Shown: positions 40,701 through 51,962, counted from the stretch's first letter. The stretch: 64,000 bases of DNA from Streptomyces laurentii (GCA_002355495.1 AP017424.1:2542001-2606000); one strand, 5' to 3'. A program made the numbers and translations. Notes: generated by a model not told the origin, from the letters alone.

Positions 40701-43700
40701 AACTCCACCACCACGGTCGTGTCCGAGACGGTGACCGTGGACGGCAAGAAGTTGGTCCGGCCCAAGCGTGTCATCGCCCCGACCTCGGCCGCGTCGGCCG
40801 CCACGTGCACGGCGACGCCCTCCACCAAGGGCTGCCGGGCACTGGAGTTCGTCTACGCCACCTCCACCACCGCCACCGAGGCCGTCTTCGCGGACTTCAT
40901 CGGCCAGGTGAAGGAGATCCGTCTGTGGTCCACCGAGCCCGGCGCCGCCGCGGCCACGGCCAAGGCCGTGCAGACGTACGCCTACGACGCGTCCGGCCGC
41001 CTGCGCCAGACGTGGAACCCGCAGATCAGCCCGGCGCTGAAGACCGAATACGCCTACGACGCGGCGGGCAGGGTCACCGGCCTGACGCCGGCCGGGGAAC
41101 TGCCCTGGACCTTCACCTACGGCAAAGCGGGAAATGCTGCCACGGCCGGTGACGGCATGCTCCTCAAGGTGTCCCGTTCCGGTCTGAAGCAGGGCGCCGC
41201 CGACGTCCAGGAAGGCACCGCCGCCACCTCGATCGTCTACGACGTGCCGCTGACCGGCACCACCGCCCCGTACAAGATGGGCGCGGCTGACGTGAGGACG
41301 TGGGGCCAGCTCGACGCTCCGACCGACGCGACCGCCGTCTTCCCCGCGGACTCCGTGCCCGCGTCCAACGCCGGCAGCGGCCTGACCGCCGCCTCCTACA
41401 CACGCGCCAACGTCACCTACATGGGCGTCTCCGGACGTCCGGTCAACAGCGTCACCCCAGGCGGCCACATCTCCACCACGGAGTACGACCGCTTCGGCAA
41501 CACCGTCCGCGAACTGAGCGCCGGCAACCGCGCGATCGCCCTGGGCATCAGCACCGCCGACAAGGCCGCCCAGGCCGAACTCGGCATCGCCCAGCGCACC
41601 AGCGCCGAGCGCGCCGACCTGCTCGCGACCAAGTCGGTCTACAACGACAACGGCACCCGCGAACTCGAAGAATTCGGCCCGCTGCGCCGGATCGACCTCA
41701 CCGCCGACCTGAAGTCCGGCACCACCACCCTCGTCCCCACCGGCACCCCGGTGACCGCCCGTTCGTGGACGGTCAACGAGTACGACGCCGGCCGCCCCAC
41801 CGACGGCACCGCCAAGGTCAAGGACCAGGTCACCAAGGTCACCACCGGCGCCCAGGTGCGTGAGCACCCGACCGTGCTCGGAGAGGCCCGGTCCACCCAG
41901 ACGGTGTACGACTGGGTCAAGGGCCTGGCCACTCAGACGGTCAAGGACCCCGGTGGTGTCGCGATCACCGAGACCACCGGGTACGACGACCAGGGCCGCG
42001 TCACCAAGCAACTGCTGCCCGGTGCCACCGGCACCGACGCCGCGACCCGGGTGACCACCTACTGGTCCGCGACCGGCACCGGCGCCTGCGCCGGCCGCCC
42101 GGAGTGGGCCGACCAGGTCTGTTCCACCGGCCCGGCCGGCACGATCACCGGCGGCGGTTCGAACCCGGCCCAGCTGCCGACCACCACCACCGAGTACGAC
42201 TGGTGGGGCAACCCGGCCAAGGTCACCGAGACCGCCAACTCCATTACCCGCACCACCACGACCACCTACGACAACGCCGGCCGGCCCACCAAGACCGCGC
42301 TCACCGGCGGAATAGGCCAGGCCGTCCCGGAATCCACGATTGAGTACGACCCGGCCACCGGCCAGGCCGTCAAGACGGTCTCCCCGACCGGCGGCACCAT
42401 CACCAAGACGTTCGACAAGCTCGGCCGCCAGATGTCCTACACGGACGCCGACGGCGGTGTCACCACCACCGAGTACGACCTGCTCAACCGCCCGGTCAAG
42501 GCCACCGACAACGCGCCCTCGACCGTCACCTACACCTACGACCACGCAGCTGAGCCGCGCGGTTTGGCCACGAAGACCACCGACTCCGTCGCCGGCGCCT
42601 TCCAGGCCACGTACGACGAAGACGGCTCCGTGGCGAGCGAGAAGCTGCCCGGCGGCTACACCCTCACCACCACCGAGGACACCACCGGCGCCACGCTGGA
42701 CCGCGCCTACAAGCGCGACAGCGACGGCACCCTCGTCTACGCGGACACCGTGACCGAGTCCATCCACGGCCAGGTCACCAGCCACGCCGGCTGGTCCGAC
42801 CAGACCTACCGCTACGACACCACCGGCCGCCTCACCACCGTCGAAGACACCGCCGACACCATCTGCACCAACCGGACCTACACCTTCGACAACCGAGCCA
42901 ACCGCAAGACCCGCACCACCACGGTCGGCACCCCCGGCCTCGACTGCACCACCACAGGCGGAACCACCACCAGCCACACCTACGACAGCGCCGACCGCCT
43001 CGTCGACACCGGCTACACCTACGACGCGTTCGGCCGCACCACCGCTCTGCCCGGCAGCACCCTTGGCTACTACGCCAACGACCTCGCCTACCAGCAGACC
43101 GCGAAAGGCCAGCGCCAGACCTGGCAGCTCGACGCCGCCCTGCGCTTCCGCTCCTGGAAGACCGAGACCGGCAGCGGCACCACCTGGACCCAGACCGGAT
43201 CCAAGCTCAACCACTACGACAGCGACGGCGACAACCCTCGCTGGATCACCGAGGACACCGCCACCGGCACGCTGACCCGCAATGTCGAGTCCGCCAGCGG
43301 GGACCTCGCCGCCACTACCAGCAAGACCGGCGACACCACGCTCCAGCTGACCACCATCCACGGCGACGTGGCCCTCCAGCTGCCGCTGGACACGAGCAAG
43401 GCCCCGGTGGCACTGGACGCCGACGAGTACGGCAACCCCCGCACGGGCCAGCCGGTCACCCGCTACAACTGGCTCGGCGCAAAGCAACGCTCCGCCGAAA
43501 CCCTCACCGGCCTCACCCTCATGGGCGCCCGCCTCTACAACCCGCAGACCGGACGCTTCCTGTCGCTCGACCCTGTCTACGGCGGCGGAGACAACCGCTA
43601 CGGCTACCCAGCCGACCCCATCAACCAATTCGACCTTGATGGGAAGAACTGGTTCACGAAGGGGTGGAACCGAATCAGGAAGAACAAGGTCGTTCGCTGG

Positions 43701-44030
43701 GGCGGCTGGCGCACGGTCTGGAAGGTCGGCGCCATCGGCGTCGGCGTAGCCGCTGCACTTGGATGTGGTGTGTCCATCGTCTGCGGCATAGCGGCGGGGG
43801 CCGCCGTTGGAGCCATGGGCTACTGGGGAAGTTCGGGCCGGAAGACCTGGCGAGGTACGGTATCGGCGGCTGGCTGGGGAGCTGCTGGAGGCTTCTTCGG
43901 CCGCACATGGACCAATGCCATCAAGGTTGGGCGGTCTGGTAAGTTCGCTGGCTCCGCTTACCGACGGGTGAGAACTTACCGTGGCTGGCGTTCCTACAGG
44001 AACATGCGCTTGTGGCGGACCATGAACTAA
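37744..44030 (+). pseudogene. RHS/YD-repeat protein gene, frameshifted
   Basis: GTG at 37744 (GAGG nearby) opens a frame of 664 codons that ends at 39738; the remainder continues in another frame to 44030 (about 2,095 codons in all). Part one has a signal peptide (about 1-40), an RHS N-terminal region and a DNRLRE domain (about 320-505). Part two has FN3-like sequence, many YD repeats (YDxxGRxxx, about 40980-43500) and the RHS core end MGARLYNPQTGRFLSLDPVYGGG with NQFDLDGK, then a variable C-terminus. The break lies at 39719-39724: the first frame reads HNWLGPWTA-stop and the second SLDGVTWTKVA, consistent with loss of about four bases from an LEWSL-type sequence. If expressed it is a surface or secreted polymorphic toxin. 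Confidence 0.85.
43645..44027 (+). other. RHS C-terminal variable (toxin-like) domain
   Basis: About 127 residues after the RHS core. It starts NWFTKGWNRIRKNKVVRWGG, has a hydrophobic, Gly/Ala-rich stretch of about 45 residues with two Cys (AALGCGVSIVCGIAAGAAVGAMGYW) and ends in a strongly basic Arg/Trp/Tyr-rich tail (VRTYRGWRSYRNMRLWRTM). No nuclease or ADP-ribosyltransferase motif is visible. A membrane-acting or membrane-crossing role is possible. The base composition is lower in GC than the YD repeats. Confidence 0.55.
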
Positions 44031-44039
44031 GCCCTAGGA

Positions 44040-44069
44040 GGGGTGGGGCGTACCCCCCCGCCCCTCCCC
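44040..44069 (+). terminator. hairpin after the RHS gene
   Basis: GGGGTGGGGCG and CGCCCCTCCCC form an 11-bp stem with one mismatch and an eight-base loop, ten bases past the RHS stop. If it terminates, the small membrane protein gene at 44101 needs its own promoter or read-through. Confidence 0.55.
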
Positions 44070-44100
44070 GCGTACATCCTCAGCACCCACTGGAGTCACC

Positions 44101-44286
44101 ATGAACCGATGGACTTCATACGGCGCAATTGCCGTAGGCATTGCGCTCCTTGCCCTGTACCTCTCCGACGTCATCGCCATGGTCCCCTACTCAATCTTTG
44201 CCATTCTTGTGGGCACAGGTCTCATCGTCGAAGGTCTTCGAAGGCTGCTTCAACACCGAAGTCCGAGGGGCCCCCAGAACCCGTAA
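44101..44286 (+). CDS. small membrane protein, candidate RHS immunity protein
   Basis: 61 residues; ATG with GGAG five bases upstream. Two membrane helices (YGAIAVGIALLALYLSDVIAM and VPYSIFAILVGTGLIVEGLRRLL) and a short basic tail. It lies 70 bases downstream of the RHS C-terminal domain on the same strand, has lower GC than neighbours, and is the only candidate for an immunity gene. I do not recognise the family; the immunity role is inferred from position and membrane topology only. Confidence 0.6.
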   Translation: MNRWTSYGAIAVGIALLALYLSDVIAMVPYSIFAILVGTGLIVEGLRRLLQHRSPRGPQNP

Positions 44287-44288
44287 CA

Positions 44289-44487
44289 GCCCACGTGTAG
44301 GGCCCCGTCGCAATATCGAAGGCGGAGTTCGCGGGCCGCTTCGAGGACGAGAGAATAGGGCGGCGTCTCAGTGCCTGGGGGCCGAATAATACGTCGTGCA
44401 GCCGCAACAGATACTGCGCAGCAGTCAACCGGAACTTCGCCTGGAGGCTGTGGTACGGATACGCCCAAGCCCTGAGTAGGTTCATGT
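44289..44487 (+). pseudogene. possible gene remnant between RHS locus and next ORF
   Basis: After a TAG, one plus-strand frame (about 44302-44487) reads without stops as AISKAEFAGRFEDERIGRR and AAVNRNFAWRLWYGYAQAL, with roughly 78 percent GC at third positions, but has no start codon or ribosome site. It could be an RHS C-terminal remnant or chance. The minus strand of the same stretch is also open. Confidence 0.25.
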
Positions 44488-44821
44488 GATTGCTGTTCGC
44501 GTTGTCCTGCCCGTGGTCGCGCTCGGGTTCTACGCGCTGATCGCACTGTGGCTCGCCGCCCGCGGCATCCACCTGATCGAGGCGGAGGCGCCGACGTTCA
44601 CGTCCACTCCGGATCCCGAGGTGGGGCTGACGCGCGGTGACGTGGAGCGGCACGGCTATAGGCAGCTGGCGGTGGCCGCCGCTCCGCCGTTGCTCGCCGT
44701 CGCCGCGGTGATCGGGGCGGCGGCGCGGGCTCCTCGCTGGGGCCACTGGGCGGTCAGCGGTCCGGTCGTCCTGATCGGCGGCACCCTCCTCGCGGCCCTC
44801 GTCGCGGTGTTCACCGGCTGA
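44486..44821 (+). CDS. small predicted membrane protein
   Basis: 111 residues from GTG at 44486. Three hydrophobic segments: VLPVVALGFYALIALWLAARG, LAVAAAPPLLAVAAVIGAAA and AVSGPVVLIGGTLLAALVAVF. The GC content and codon bias return to the chromosomal norm here. No family recognised. It is followed by a strong bidirectional terminator. Confidence 0.65.
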   Translation: MIAVRVVLPVVALGFYALIALWLAARGIHLIEAEAPTFTSTPDPEVGLTRGDVERHGYRQLAVAAAPPLLAVAAVIGAAARAPRWGHWAVSGPVVLIGGTLLAALVAVFTG

Positions 44822-44832
44822 CGGCACGACAC

Positions 44833-44874
44833 ACGAAGCGCCCGCCCTCTCCCGGGAGAGGGCGGGCGCTTCGT
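44833..44874. terminator. bidirectional 42-bp perfect palindrome
   Basis: The stem ACGAAGCGCCCGCCCTCTCCC is followed directly by its reverse complement, giving a very stable hairpin between convergent genes (the small membrane protein and iolA). Confidence 0.85.
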
Positions 44875-44929
44875 CGTCGACGGGCGCCGGGGAGGCTGCT
44901 GTCGTCAGGGGCGCCGGGCAGGCGGAGTG

Positions 44930-46438
<1,509 letters not shown>

Positions 46439-46452
46439 GACGAGTTACTCCT

Positions 46453-48312
46453 TCAGAGATGGCGGCGTCGGGCGGTGACGTGCCGTTCGTACTCCTCGCG
46501 GGCCTTGACCGCCGACGGACGGGTCGACGTCGCGGCCACGGGCACATCCCACCACGCCGGGGCGGGGGGCGCGCCCGACACACTGTCTGCCGTTTCGGTC
46601 TCGACGTAGACACATGTGGGAACCGTCGCCTCCCGCGCGTCCGCGAGGGCTTCCCGCAGGTCACGCATGGTGTGGGCGCGGAGCACGCGCATCCCGAGGG
46701 AGGCGGCGTTGGCGGCCAGGTCGACGGGCAGCGGCGGGCCGGTGAAGCCGCCGTCGGGGTCGCGGCGGCGGTAGTCGGTGCCGTACCGCTCGGCGCCGAC
46801 CGCCTCCGACAGGCCGCCGATGGAGGCGTAGCCGTGGTTCTGGAGGATCACCACCTTGATCGGGAGTTCCTCCTGGACGGCGGTGACGAGTTCGGTGGGG
46901 TTCATCAGGTACGTGCCGTCGCCGACGAGTGCCCAGACGGGCCGGCCGGGCGCGGCGAGGGCGACGCCGATGGCGGCCGGGATCTCGTAGCCCATGCAGG
47001 AGTAGCCGTACTCGACGTGGTACTGGTCGCTGGAGCGGACCCGCCACAGCCGGTGCAGGTCGCCGGGGAGCGAACCGGCCGCGTTGATCAGGATGTCGTC
47101 GGCGGTGACCAGGGCGTCAAGGGCGCCGAGCACCTGGATCTGGGTGGGACGGGCGCGCGGGTCGGGCGCGGCGTAGGCGGCGTCGGTCCGCTCCTGCCAG
47201 TCCTGCTTGGAGAAGGTCCACTGCACGGCATGCTGCTGGTGGTCGCCGAGGGCCTCGGTGAGCGCGGTGAGTCCTTCGCGGGCGTCGGCGACGAGCGGCA
47301 GGGTGGCGGCCTGCTTGTGGGCGTCGACGCCGGTGATGTTGAGGTTGAGGAAGCGGGTGCCGGGGCGGAAGAGGGTGCCGGAGGCGGTGGTGAAGTCGGT
47401 GTAGCGGGTGCCGACGCCGATGACGAGGTCGCTGGTGCGGGCGAGCGCGTTGGCGGTGCCGGTGCCGGTGTGGCCGATGCCGCCGGCGTCGCAGCGGTGG
47501 TCCCACGGCAGGACGCCCTTGCCGGCCTGGGTGGTGGCGACGGGCAGGCAGACCCGCTCGGCGAGGGTGCGCAGGGCGTCCTCGGCGGCGCTGTGCTTCA
47601 CTCCCCCGCCCGCGATGATCATCGGGCGCCGGGCCTTCCGTACCGCCTCGGCGGCGGCGTCGAGTTCGGCGGCGTCGGGCCGGGGCCGGCGGACGGTCCA
47701 GGTCCGTTCGGCGAAGAACTCCTCCGGCCAGTCGTAGGCCTCCGCCTGTACGTCCTGCGGCAGGGCGAGGGTGACGGCGCCGGTCTCGGCCGGGTCGGTG
47801 AGGACCCGCAGGGCGGCGAGCGCGGCCGGGATCAGGGCCTCGGGGCGGGTGACGCGGTCGAAGTACTTCGAGACGGGGCGCAGACAGTCGTTGACGGACA
47901 CCTCGCCCGCGTAGGGGACTTCGAGCTGCTGGAGGACGGGGTCGGCGGGGCGGGTCGCGAAGGTGTCGCCGGGAAGGAGGAGGACGGGCAGCCGGTTGAC
48001 GGTGGCGAGGGCCGCGCCGGTGACGAGGTTGGTGGCGCCGGGGCCGATGGAGGTGGTCACGGCGTGCGTCCGCAGGCGGTTCGACTGGCGGGCGTAGCCG
48101 ACGGCCGCGTGCACCATGGCCTGCTCGTTGCGGCCCTGGTGGTACGGCATGAGGCCGGGGTACTCGACGAGCGCCTGGCCGATCCCGGCGACGTTGCCGT
48201 GCCCGAAGATGCCCCAGGTGCCGGTGATGAAGCGGCGCCGGACGCCGTCGCGCTCGGTGTACTGCGCGGCGAGGAAGCGCACCAGGGCCTGGGCGACGGT
48301 GGAACGCGTCAC
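46453..48312 (-). CDS. iolD: 3D-(3,5/4)-trihydroxycyclohexane-1,2-dione hydrolase
   Basis: 619 residues from GTG at 48312 (GGAGGGATACC upstream), overlapping the iolB stop by four bases. It is a thiamine-diphosphate enzyme of the acetolactate-synthase superfamily; YHQGRNEQAMVHAAVGYARQ supplies the cofactor-activating Glu, TTSIGPGATNLVTGAALA is typical of IolD, and the C-terminal VGDGTYLMNPTELVTAVQEELPIKVVILQNHGY binds ThDP-Mg. It opens the ring of the diketo-inositol to 5-deoxy-glucuronate. Confidence 0.94.
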   Translation of the reverse strand: MTRSTVAQALVRFLAAQYTERDGVRRRFITGTWGIFGHGNVAGIGQALVEYPGLMPYHQGRNEQAMVHAAVGYARQSNRLRTHAVTTSIGPGATNLVTGAALATVNRLPVLLLPGDTFATRPADPVLQQLEVPYAGEVSVNDCLRPVSKYFDRVTRPEALIPAALAALRVLTDPAETGAVTLALPQDVQAEAYDWPEEFFAERTWTVRRPRPDAAELDAAAEAVRKARRPMIIAGGGVKHSAAEDALRTLAERVCLPVATTQAGKGVLPWDHRCDAGGIGHTGTGTANALARTSDLVIGVGTRYTDFTTASGTLFRPGTRFLNLNITGVDAHKQAATLPLVADAREGLTALTEALGDHQQHAVQWTFSKQDWQERTDAAYAAPDPRARPTQIQVLGALDALVTADDILINAAGSLPGDLHRLWRVRSSDQYHVEYGYSCMGYEIPAAIGVALAAPGRPVWALVGDGTYLMNPTELVTAVQEELPIKVVILQNHGYASIGGLSEAVGAERYGTDYRRRDPDGGFTGPPLPVDLAANAASLGMRVLRAHTMRDLREALADAREATVPTCVYVETETADSVSGAPPAPAWWDVPVAATSTRPSAVKAREEYERHVTARRRHL

Positions 48313-49139
48313 TGGTATCCCTCCGTGTGGTCGGGGTGGAAGCGGATCCGCCACTCCCGCTCGGGGCCCGGTCCGGCCATGACGTTCAGGTAGTAGAGGT
48401 CGTGCCCGGGCTGGGCGATGGACGGGCCGTGCCAGCCGTCGGGGACGAGGACGGCGTCCCCCGTGCGGACTTCGGCGAGGAGTTCGGCGCCGCCCGGGCG
48501 GGACGGGCTGACGCGCTGGTAGGCGTAGCCGTGCGGCGGCCCGGCCACCTCGTAGTAGTAGATCTCCTCCAGGACGGACTCCTCGCCGGGGCGGTGCTCG
48601 TCGTGCTTGTGCGGCGGGTAGGAGGACCAGTTGCCGCCGGGGGTGATCACCTCGACGGCGATCAGCCGGTCGCAGGGGAAGACGCCCGCCGCCGCGAAGT
48701 TGCGCACCTGACGGGCGCGGTTGCCGCTGCCGCGTGTCTCGACGGGGACCTCCGGCGCGGGGCCGTAGCGGGCGGGGAGTCTTCGCTCGCACCTCGCTCC
48801 TGCCAAAGCGAAGCGGCCTCCCGCACCGGAGGCGATCTGGACACGGGAGTCCGCGGGCACGTAGGCGAAGTCCGAGACACCCTCGAACACGCTTGACCGG
48901 CCCGCGAGTTCGAAGTCTTCCCCGTCTGCGCGCACCGTACCTCTCCCGGACAGGGGAAGCACCACCCATTCACAGACACCTGTCTCGAACTCGTGCGTTC
49001 CGCCGGGCGGCAGGTCGAGTACCCGCAGCGCGCCGTACGTCCAGCCGGCCCGCGCGGGGTCGACGTCGACGGCGTACGGGCCGCGGGCGGCGCTGCCGGC
49101 CGGGAGGTGGAGGCGGTGCGGGGGCCGCGTGGTGTTCAT
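48309..49139 (-). CDS. iolB: 5-deoxy-glucuronate isomerase
   Basis: 276 residues. A bicupin: ARAGWTYGALRVLDLPPGGTHEFETG and a second barrel with VEVITPGGNWSSYPPHKHDEHRPGEESVLEEIYYYEVAGPPHGYAYQRV, whose HKHDE and Glu are the metal-binding residues. DAVLVPDGWHGPSIAQPGHDLYYLNVMAG is a strong IolB signature. It converts 5-deoxy-glucuronate to 2-deoxy-5-keto-gluconate, the substrate of IolC. Confidence 0.94.
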   Translation of the reverse strand: MNTTRPPHRLHLPAGSAARGPYAVDVDPARAGWTYGALRVLDLPPGGTHEFETGVCEWVVLPLSGRGTVRADGEDFELAGRSSVFEGVSDFAYVPADSRVQIASGAGGRFALAGARCERRLPARYGPAPEVPVETRGSGNRARQVRNFAAAGVFPCDRLIAVEVITPGGNWSSYPPHKHDEHRPGEESVLEEIYYYEVAGPPHGYAYQRVSPSRPGGAELLAEVRTGDAVLVPDGWHGPSIAQPGHDLYYLNVMAGPGPEREWRIRFHPDHTEGYQ

Positions 49140-49170
49140 GGTGGGGTGCCTACCCGTTGTCCCGGCGCGC

Positions 49171-50409
49171 TCACCGGGGGCGGCCCGGGTTCCGGGTGAT
49201 CTCGGGGGCGGGGTCCGGGGCGCGCTCGGGGTCTCCCGGATCCGGGGGCTCGGGGATCGACCCGGTGCCGTCGGCCAGGGCGCGGGCGATCTCGGCGTCG
49301 TACGGCATGGCGGTGGAACAGGCGAGCCGGCCCGCGACGATCGCGCCGGCCGCGCCCGCGTACCGCAGTGTCCGTTCCAGGTCCCAGCCGGCCAGCAGAC
49401 CGTGGACGAGCGCGCCGCCGAACGCGTCGCCCGCGCCGAGGCCGTTGACGACGTCGACCGGGAGCGGCGGGACCTCGGCGAAGGTGCCGTCGGCGGCGAG
49501 CACGAGGACACCCTTGGGGCCCTGTTTGACGACGGCGAGGCGCACGCCCGTGGCGAGCAGGGCACGGGCGGCGGCGTGCGGTTCGTGCTCGCCGGTGGCG
49601 ACGGCGCACTCCTCCGCGTTGCCGACGGCGACCGTGGCGTACCGCAGCGCCTCCCGGTAGAGCGGGCGGGCCTGGTCGGCGGGGGTGTCGCCGTCCCAGA
49701 GGGCGGGGCGCCAGTCCAGGTCGAAGACGGTGAACGCGTCCTCGCCGGCGGCCGGGGCCCGCTCGGCCCGGGACCGCAGCGCGGTCAGGGTGGCCGTCCT
49801 GCTCGGTTCGGCGCTCAGTCCGGTGCCGGTCATCCAGAAGGCGCGGGCGGCGCCGAGGGCGGGCAGGTCGAGTTCGTGCGGGCGGATCTCCAGGTCGGGG
49901 GCCTTGGGGCGGCGGTAGAAGTGGATCGGGAAGTGGTCGGGCGGGAAGATCTCGCAGAAGGTGAGCGGCGTGGACTGCTCCGGGACCTCGGTCACCCAGC
50001 GCGGGTCCACTCCGAATCCGCACAGTTCGCGTCGGAGATACGTGCCGAACGGGTCGGCTCCGGTCCGGCTCACGAGCGCGGTGGTCCGGCCGAGCCGCGC
50101 CGCGGCGACGGCGACGTTGGCCGGGGAGCCGCCGAGGAACCGGCCGAAGGTCTCGACCCGGTCCAGGGTCACTCCGCCGCGCAGCGGATAGAGGTCGACG
50201 CCGAGCCGGCCCATCGTGATCAGGTCGTACGGCCCGTCGATCGGCCCGTCCGCCGGTCCGTCCGTCGGCCTGTCGCGCGGTACGGTCTCCGACTCGACCT
50301 CCGGCCCGGTCCCCGGCCCGGTCCCCGGCCCGGTCTCCGGTCGGTCATATGCCGGGCGCGGCCCGTCGTTCGGTGCGGCATATGACTGTTCGTACGGCTT
50401 CGACGCCAT
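49171..50409 (-). CDS. iolC: 5-dehydro-2-deoxygluconokinase
   Basis: 412 residues. PfkB kinase: YDLITMGRLGVDLYPLRGG at the start of the domain, GRFLGGSPANVAVAAARLGRTTALVSRTGADPFG and VDVVNGLGAGDAFGGALVHGLL with the catalytic Asp in GAGDAF. The match to IolC (FLGGSPAN, HFPIHFYR) is good. About 60 residues before the domain are a low-complexity Gly/Pro/Asp extension unusual for the family (normally about 330 residues). The true start could be near residue 60 (no clear ribosome site there). It is divergent from the IolE-like gene. Confidence 0.9.
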   Translation of the reverse strand: MASKPYEQSYAAPNDGPRPAYDRPETGPGTGPGTGPEVESETVPRDRPTDGPADGPIDGPYDLITMGRLGVDLYPLRGGVTLDRVETFGRFLGGSPANVAVAAARLGRTTALVSRTGADPFGTYLRRELCGFGVDPRWVTEVPEQSTPLTFCEIFPPDHFPIHFYRRPKAPDLEIRPHELDLPALGAARAFWMTGTGLSAEPSRTATLTALRSRAERAPAAGEDAFTVFDLDWRPALWDGDTPADQARPLYREALRYATVAVGNAEECAVATGEHEPHAAARALLATGVRLAVVKQGPKGVLVLAADGTFAEVPPLPVDVVNGLGAGDAFGGALVHGLLAGWDLERTLRYAGAAGAIVAGRLACSTAMPYDAEIARALADGTGSIPEPPDPGDPERAPDPAPEITRNPGRPR

Positions 50410-50548
50410 GCCCTGCCACCTCTCGCCACGGCCCCGCCTGCCCCACCGGGCCCACGCCTCCAGATCTATCCACGGCCCGGGGCCGTGTCAACGCCATCCC
50501 CTCGCTTCCGGACCCGCGCCGCCCACCTCGCCCGGTGGCCCCGCGATG

Positions 50549-50577
50549 CTTGACGACTCTCCGGAAACGCCGTCAAG
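50549..50577. promoter_or_regulatory. CTTGACG/CGTCAAG inverted repeat
   Basis: Seven-base perfect arms, 15-base spacer, just before the ATG of the IolE-like gene; the right arm overlaps its ribosome site. A possible operator for an inositol regulator. Confidence 0.35.
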
Positions 50578-50586
50578 GTGGCGTTC

Positions 50587-51504
50587 ATGACGAACCCGAC
50601 GAACCCGACGCCGCCGTCCCGCATCCGGGTCGGTTCCGCCCCGGACTCCTGGGGTGTCTGGTTCCCGGACGATCCGCGGCAGGTGCCGTGGCAGCGGTTC
50701 CTCGACGAGGTGGCGGGCGCCGGCTACCGGTGGATCGAGCTCGGCCCGTACGGCTATCTGCCCACCGACCCGGCCGTGCTCGCCGAGGAGACGGCCCACC
50801 GGGGGCTGCGGGTGTCGGCGGCGACCGTGTTCACCGGGCTGCACCACGGCCCGGACGTGTGGGACCGCACCTGGGTCCACGTGGCCGAGAACGCCGCGCT
50901 CGCCCAGGCGATGGGCGCGGAACACCTGGTCGTGATCCCCTCCTTCTGGCGCGACGACAAGACCGGCGCGGTCCTGGAGGACCGCACCCTCACGGCCGCG
51001 CAGTGGCGGCAGCTGACCGGCCTGACCGAGCGGCTCGGCCGCGAGGTCCGGGAGCGGTACGGCCTGCGGATCGTCGTCCACCCGCACGCCGACACCCATC
51101 TCGACAGCGAGGAGAACGTGACCCGGTTCCTCGACGCGACCGACTCCCGCGACGTGTCGCTGTGCCTGGACACCGGGCACTACGCCTACTGCGGCGGCGA
51201 CAGCGTGAAGCTGATCGAGACGTACGGCGAGCGGATCGGCTACCTCCACCTCAAGCAGGTCGATCCGGAGGTGCTGGCCGAGGTCGTCGCCGACGAGGTG
51301 CCGTTCGGTCCGGCGGTGGCGCGGGGCGTGATGTGCGAGCCGCCGGCCGGGGTGCCGGCGCTGGAACCTGTGCTGGCCGCGGCGCGGGCCTTGGACGTGG
51401 ACCTGTTCGCCATCGTCGAGCAGGACATGTACCCGTGCGAGCCGGACCGGCCGTACCCGATCGCCGAACGGACCCGCCGCTTCCTCCGCTCCTGCGGGGT
51501 CTGA
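50587..51504 (+). CDS. IolE-like inosose dehydratase / TIM-barrel sugar isomerase family
   Basis: 305 residues from ATG at 50587 (AAGGTGG upstream; a GTG three codons earlier is less likely). It has the xylose-isomerase-like TIM barrel: RVGSAPDSWGVWFPDDPRQVPWQRFLDEVAGAGYRWIELGPYGYLP, LRIVVHPHADTHLDSEENVTRFLDATD, CLDTGHYAYCGGD and IGYLHLKQVD, with Glu, Asp and His metal ligands. The SAPDSWG opening and neighbouring iolABCD suggest a scyllo/myo-inosose dehydratase, but related proteins act on other sugars. Confidence 0.75.
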   Translation: MTNPTNPTPPSRIRVGSAPDSWGVWFPDDPRQVPWQRFLDEVAGAGYRWIELGPYGYLPTDPAVLAEETAHRGLRVSAATVFTGLHHGPDVWDRTWVHVAENAALAQAMGAEHLVVIPSFWRDDKTGAVLEDRTLTAAQWRQLTGLTERLGREVRERYGLRIVVHPHADTHLDSEENVTRFLDATDSRDVSLCLDTGHYAYCGGDSVKLIETYGERIGYLHLKQVDPEVLAEVVADEVPFGPAVARGVMCEPPAGVPALEPVLAAARALDVDLFAIVEQDMYPCEPDRPYPIAERTRRFLRSCGV

Positions 51505-51661
51505 CGCCCGCGGCCCCCACACGGCCGCCGCGGATTCGGTCAGGCGAGTGAGATCCGTACCGCCTTCGTCACGCATGTCTCCTTTTCGCAGTGTTTCTGT
51601 CACAACCGGCCGACAGCCGCAAGCCTCCCGCCGGATGCATCCGTTCCCCGGGCACAGGCTC

Positions 51662-51681
51662 GGTGATCGCAAGTGATCACC
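51662..51681. promoter_or_regulatory. GGTGATC/GATCACC inverted repeat
   Basis: Perfect seven-base arms, six-base spacer, 78 bases before the small HTH gene. Possible operator of that protein. Confidence 0.4.
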
Positions 51682-51758
51682 AGTGACTTCCGGCGGCTTC
51701 CCCCGACGGCCTCCCCCGCCGCCGCGCCGCCGGGCAGCACGCAGGAGAGGTGCCACGC

Positions 51759-51962
51759 ATGACGGACAGAAGGCTCTGGTCGTACAAGGACATCGCCGCG
51801 CACATCAGGGTGCAGCCGGACACCGTCCGCTCGTACCGGAAACACGGCCTGCTGCCGACGCCCGACCACGTCGAGTCGGGCAAGCCCTACTGGTACGCGG
51901 ACACGATCCGCTGCTGGGTCGCGAACCGTCCCGGCAACCGCGGCCGCCGGGTGGACGGCTGA
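51759..51962 (+). CDS. small MerR/AlpA-like HTH protein
   Basis: 67 residues from ATG at 51759; a GTG nine bases earlier is also possible. The sequence YKDIAAHIRVQPDTVRSYRKHGLLPTPDHVESGKPYWYADTIRCWVANRPG is a winged-helix MerR/AlpA-type DNA-binding domain and little else. Such proteins serve as excisionases or small regulators; no integrase or phage gene is nearby, so a stand-alone regulator is more likely. Confidence 0.72.
   Translation: MTDRRLWSYKDIAAHIRVQPDTVRSYRKHGLLPTPDHVESGKPYWYADTIRCWVANRPGNRGRRVDG

Noticed and set aside
40248..43628. Minus-strand frame of about 1,126 codons opposite the RHS repeats
   Set aside because: Mirror of repetitive coding sequence; Gly/Val-rich and without any family feature.
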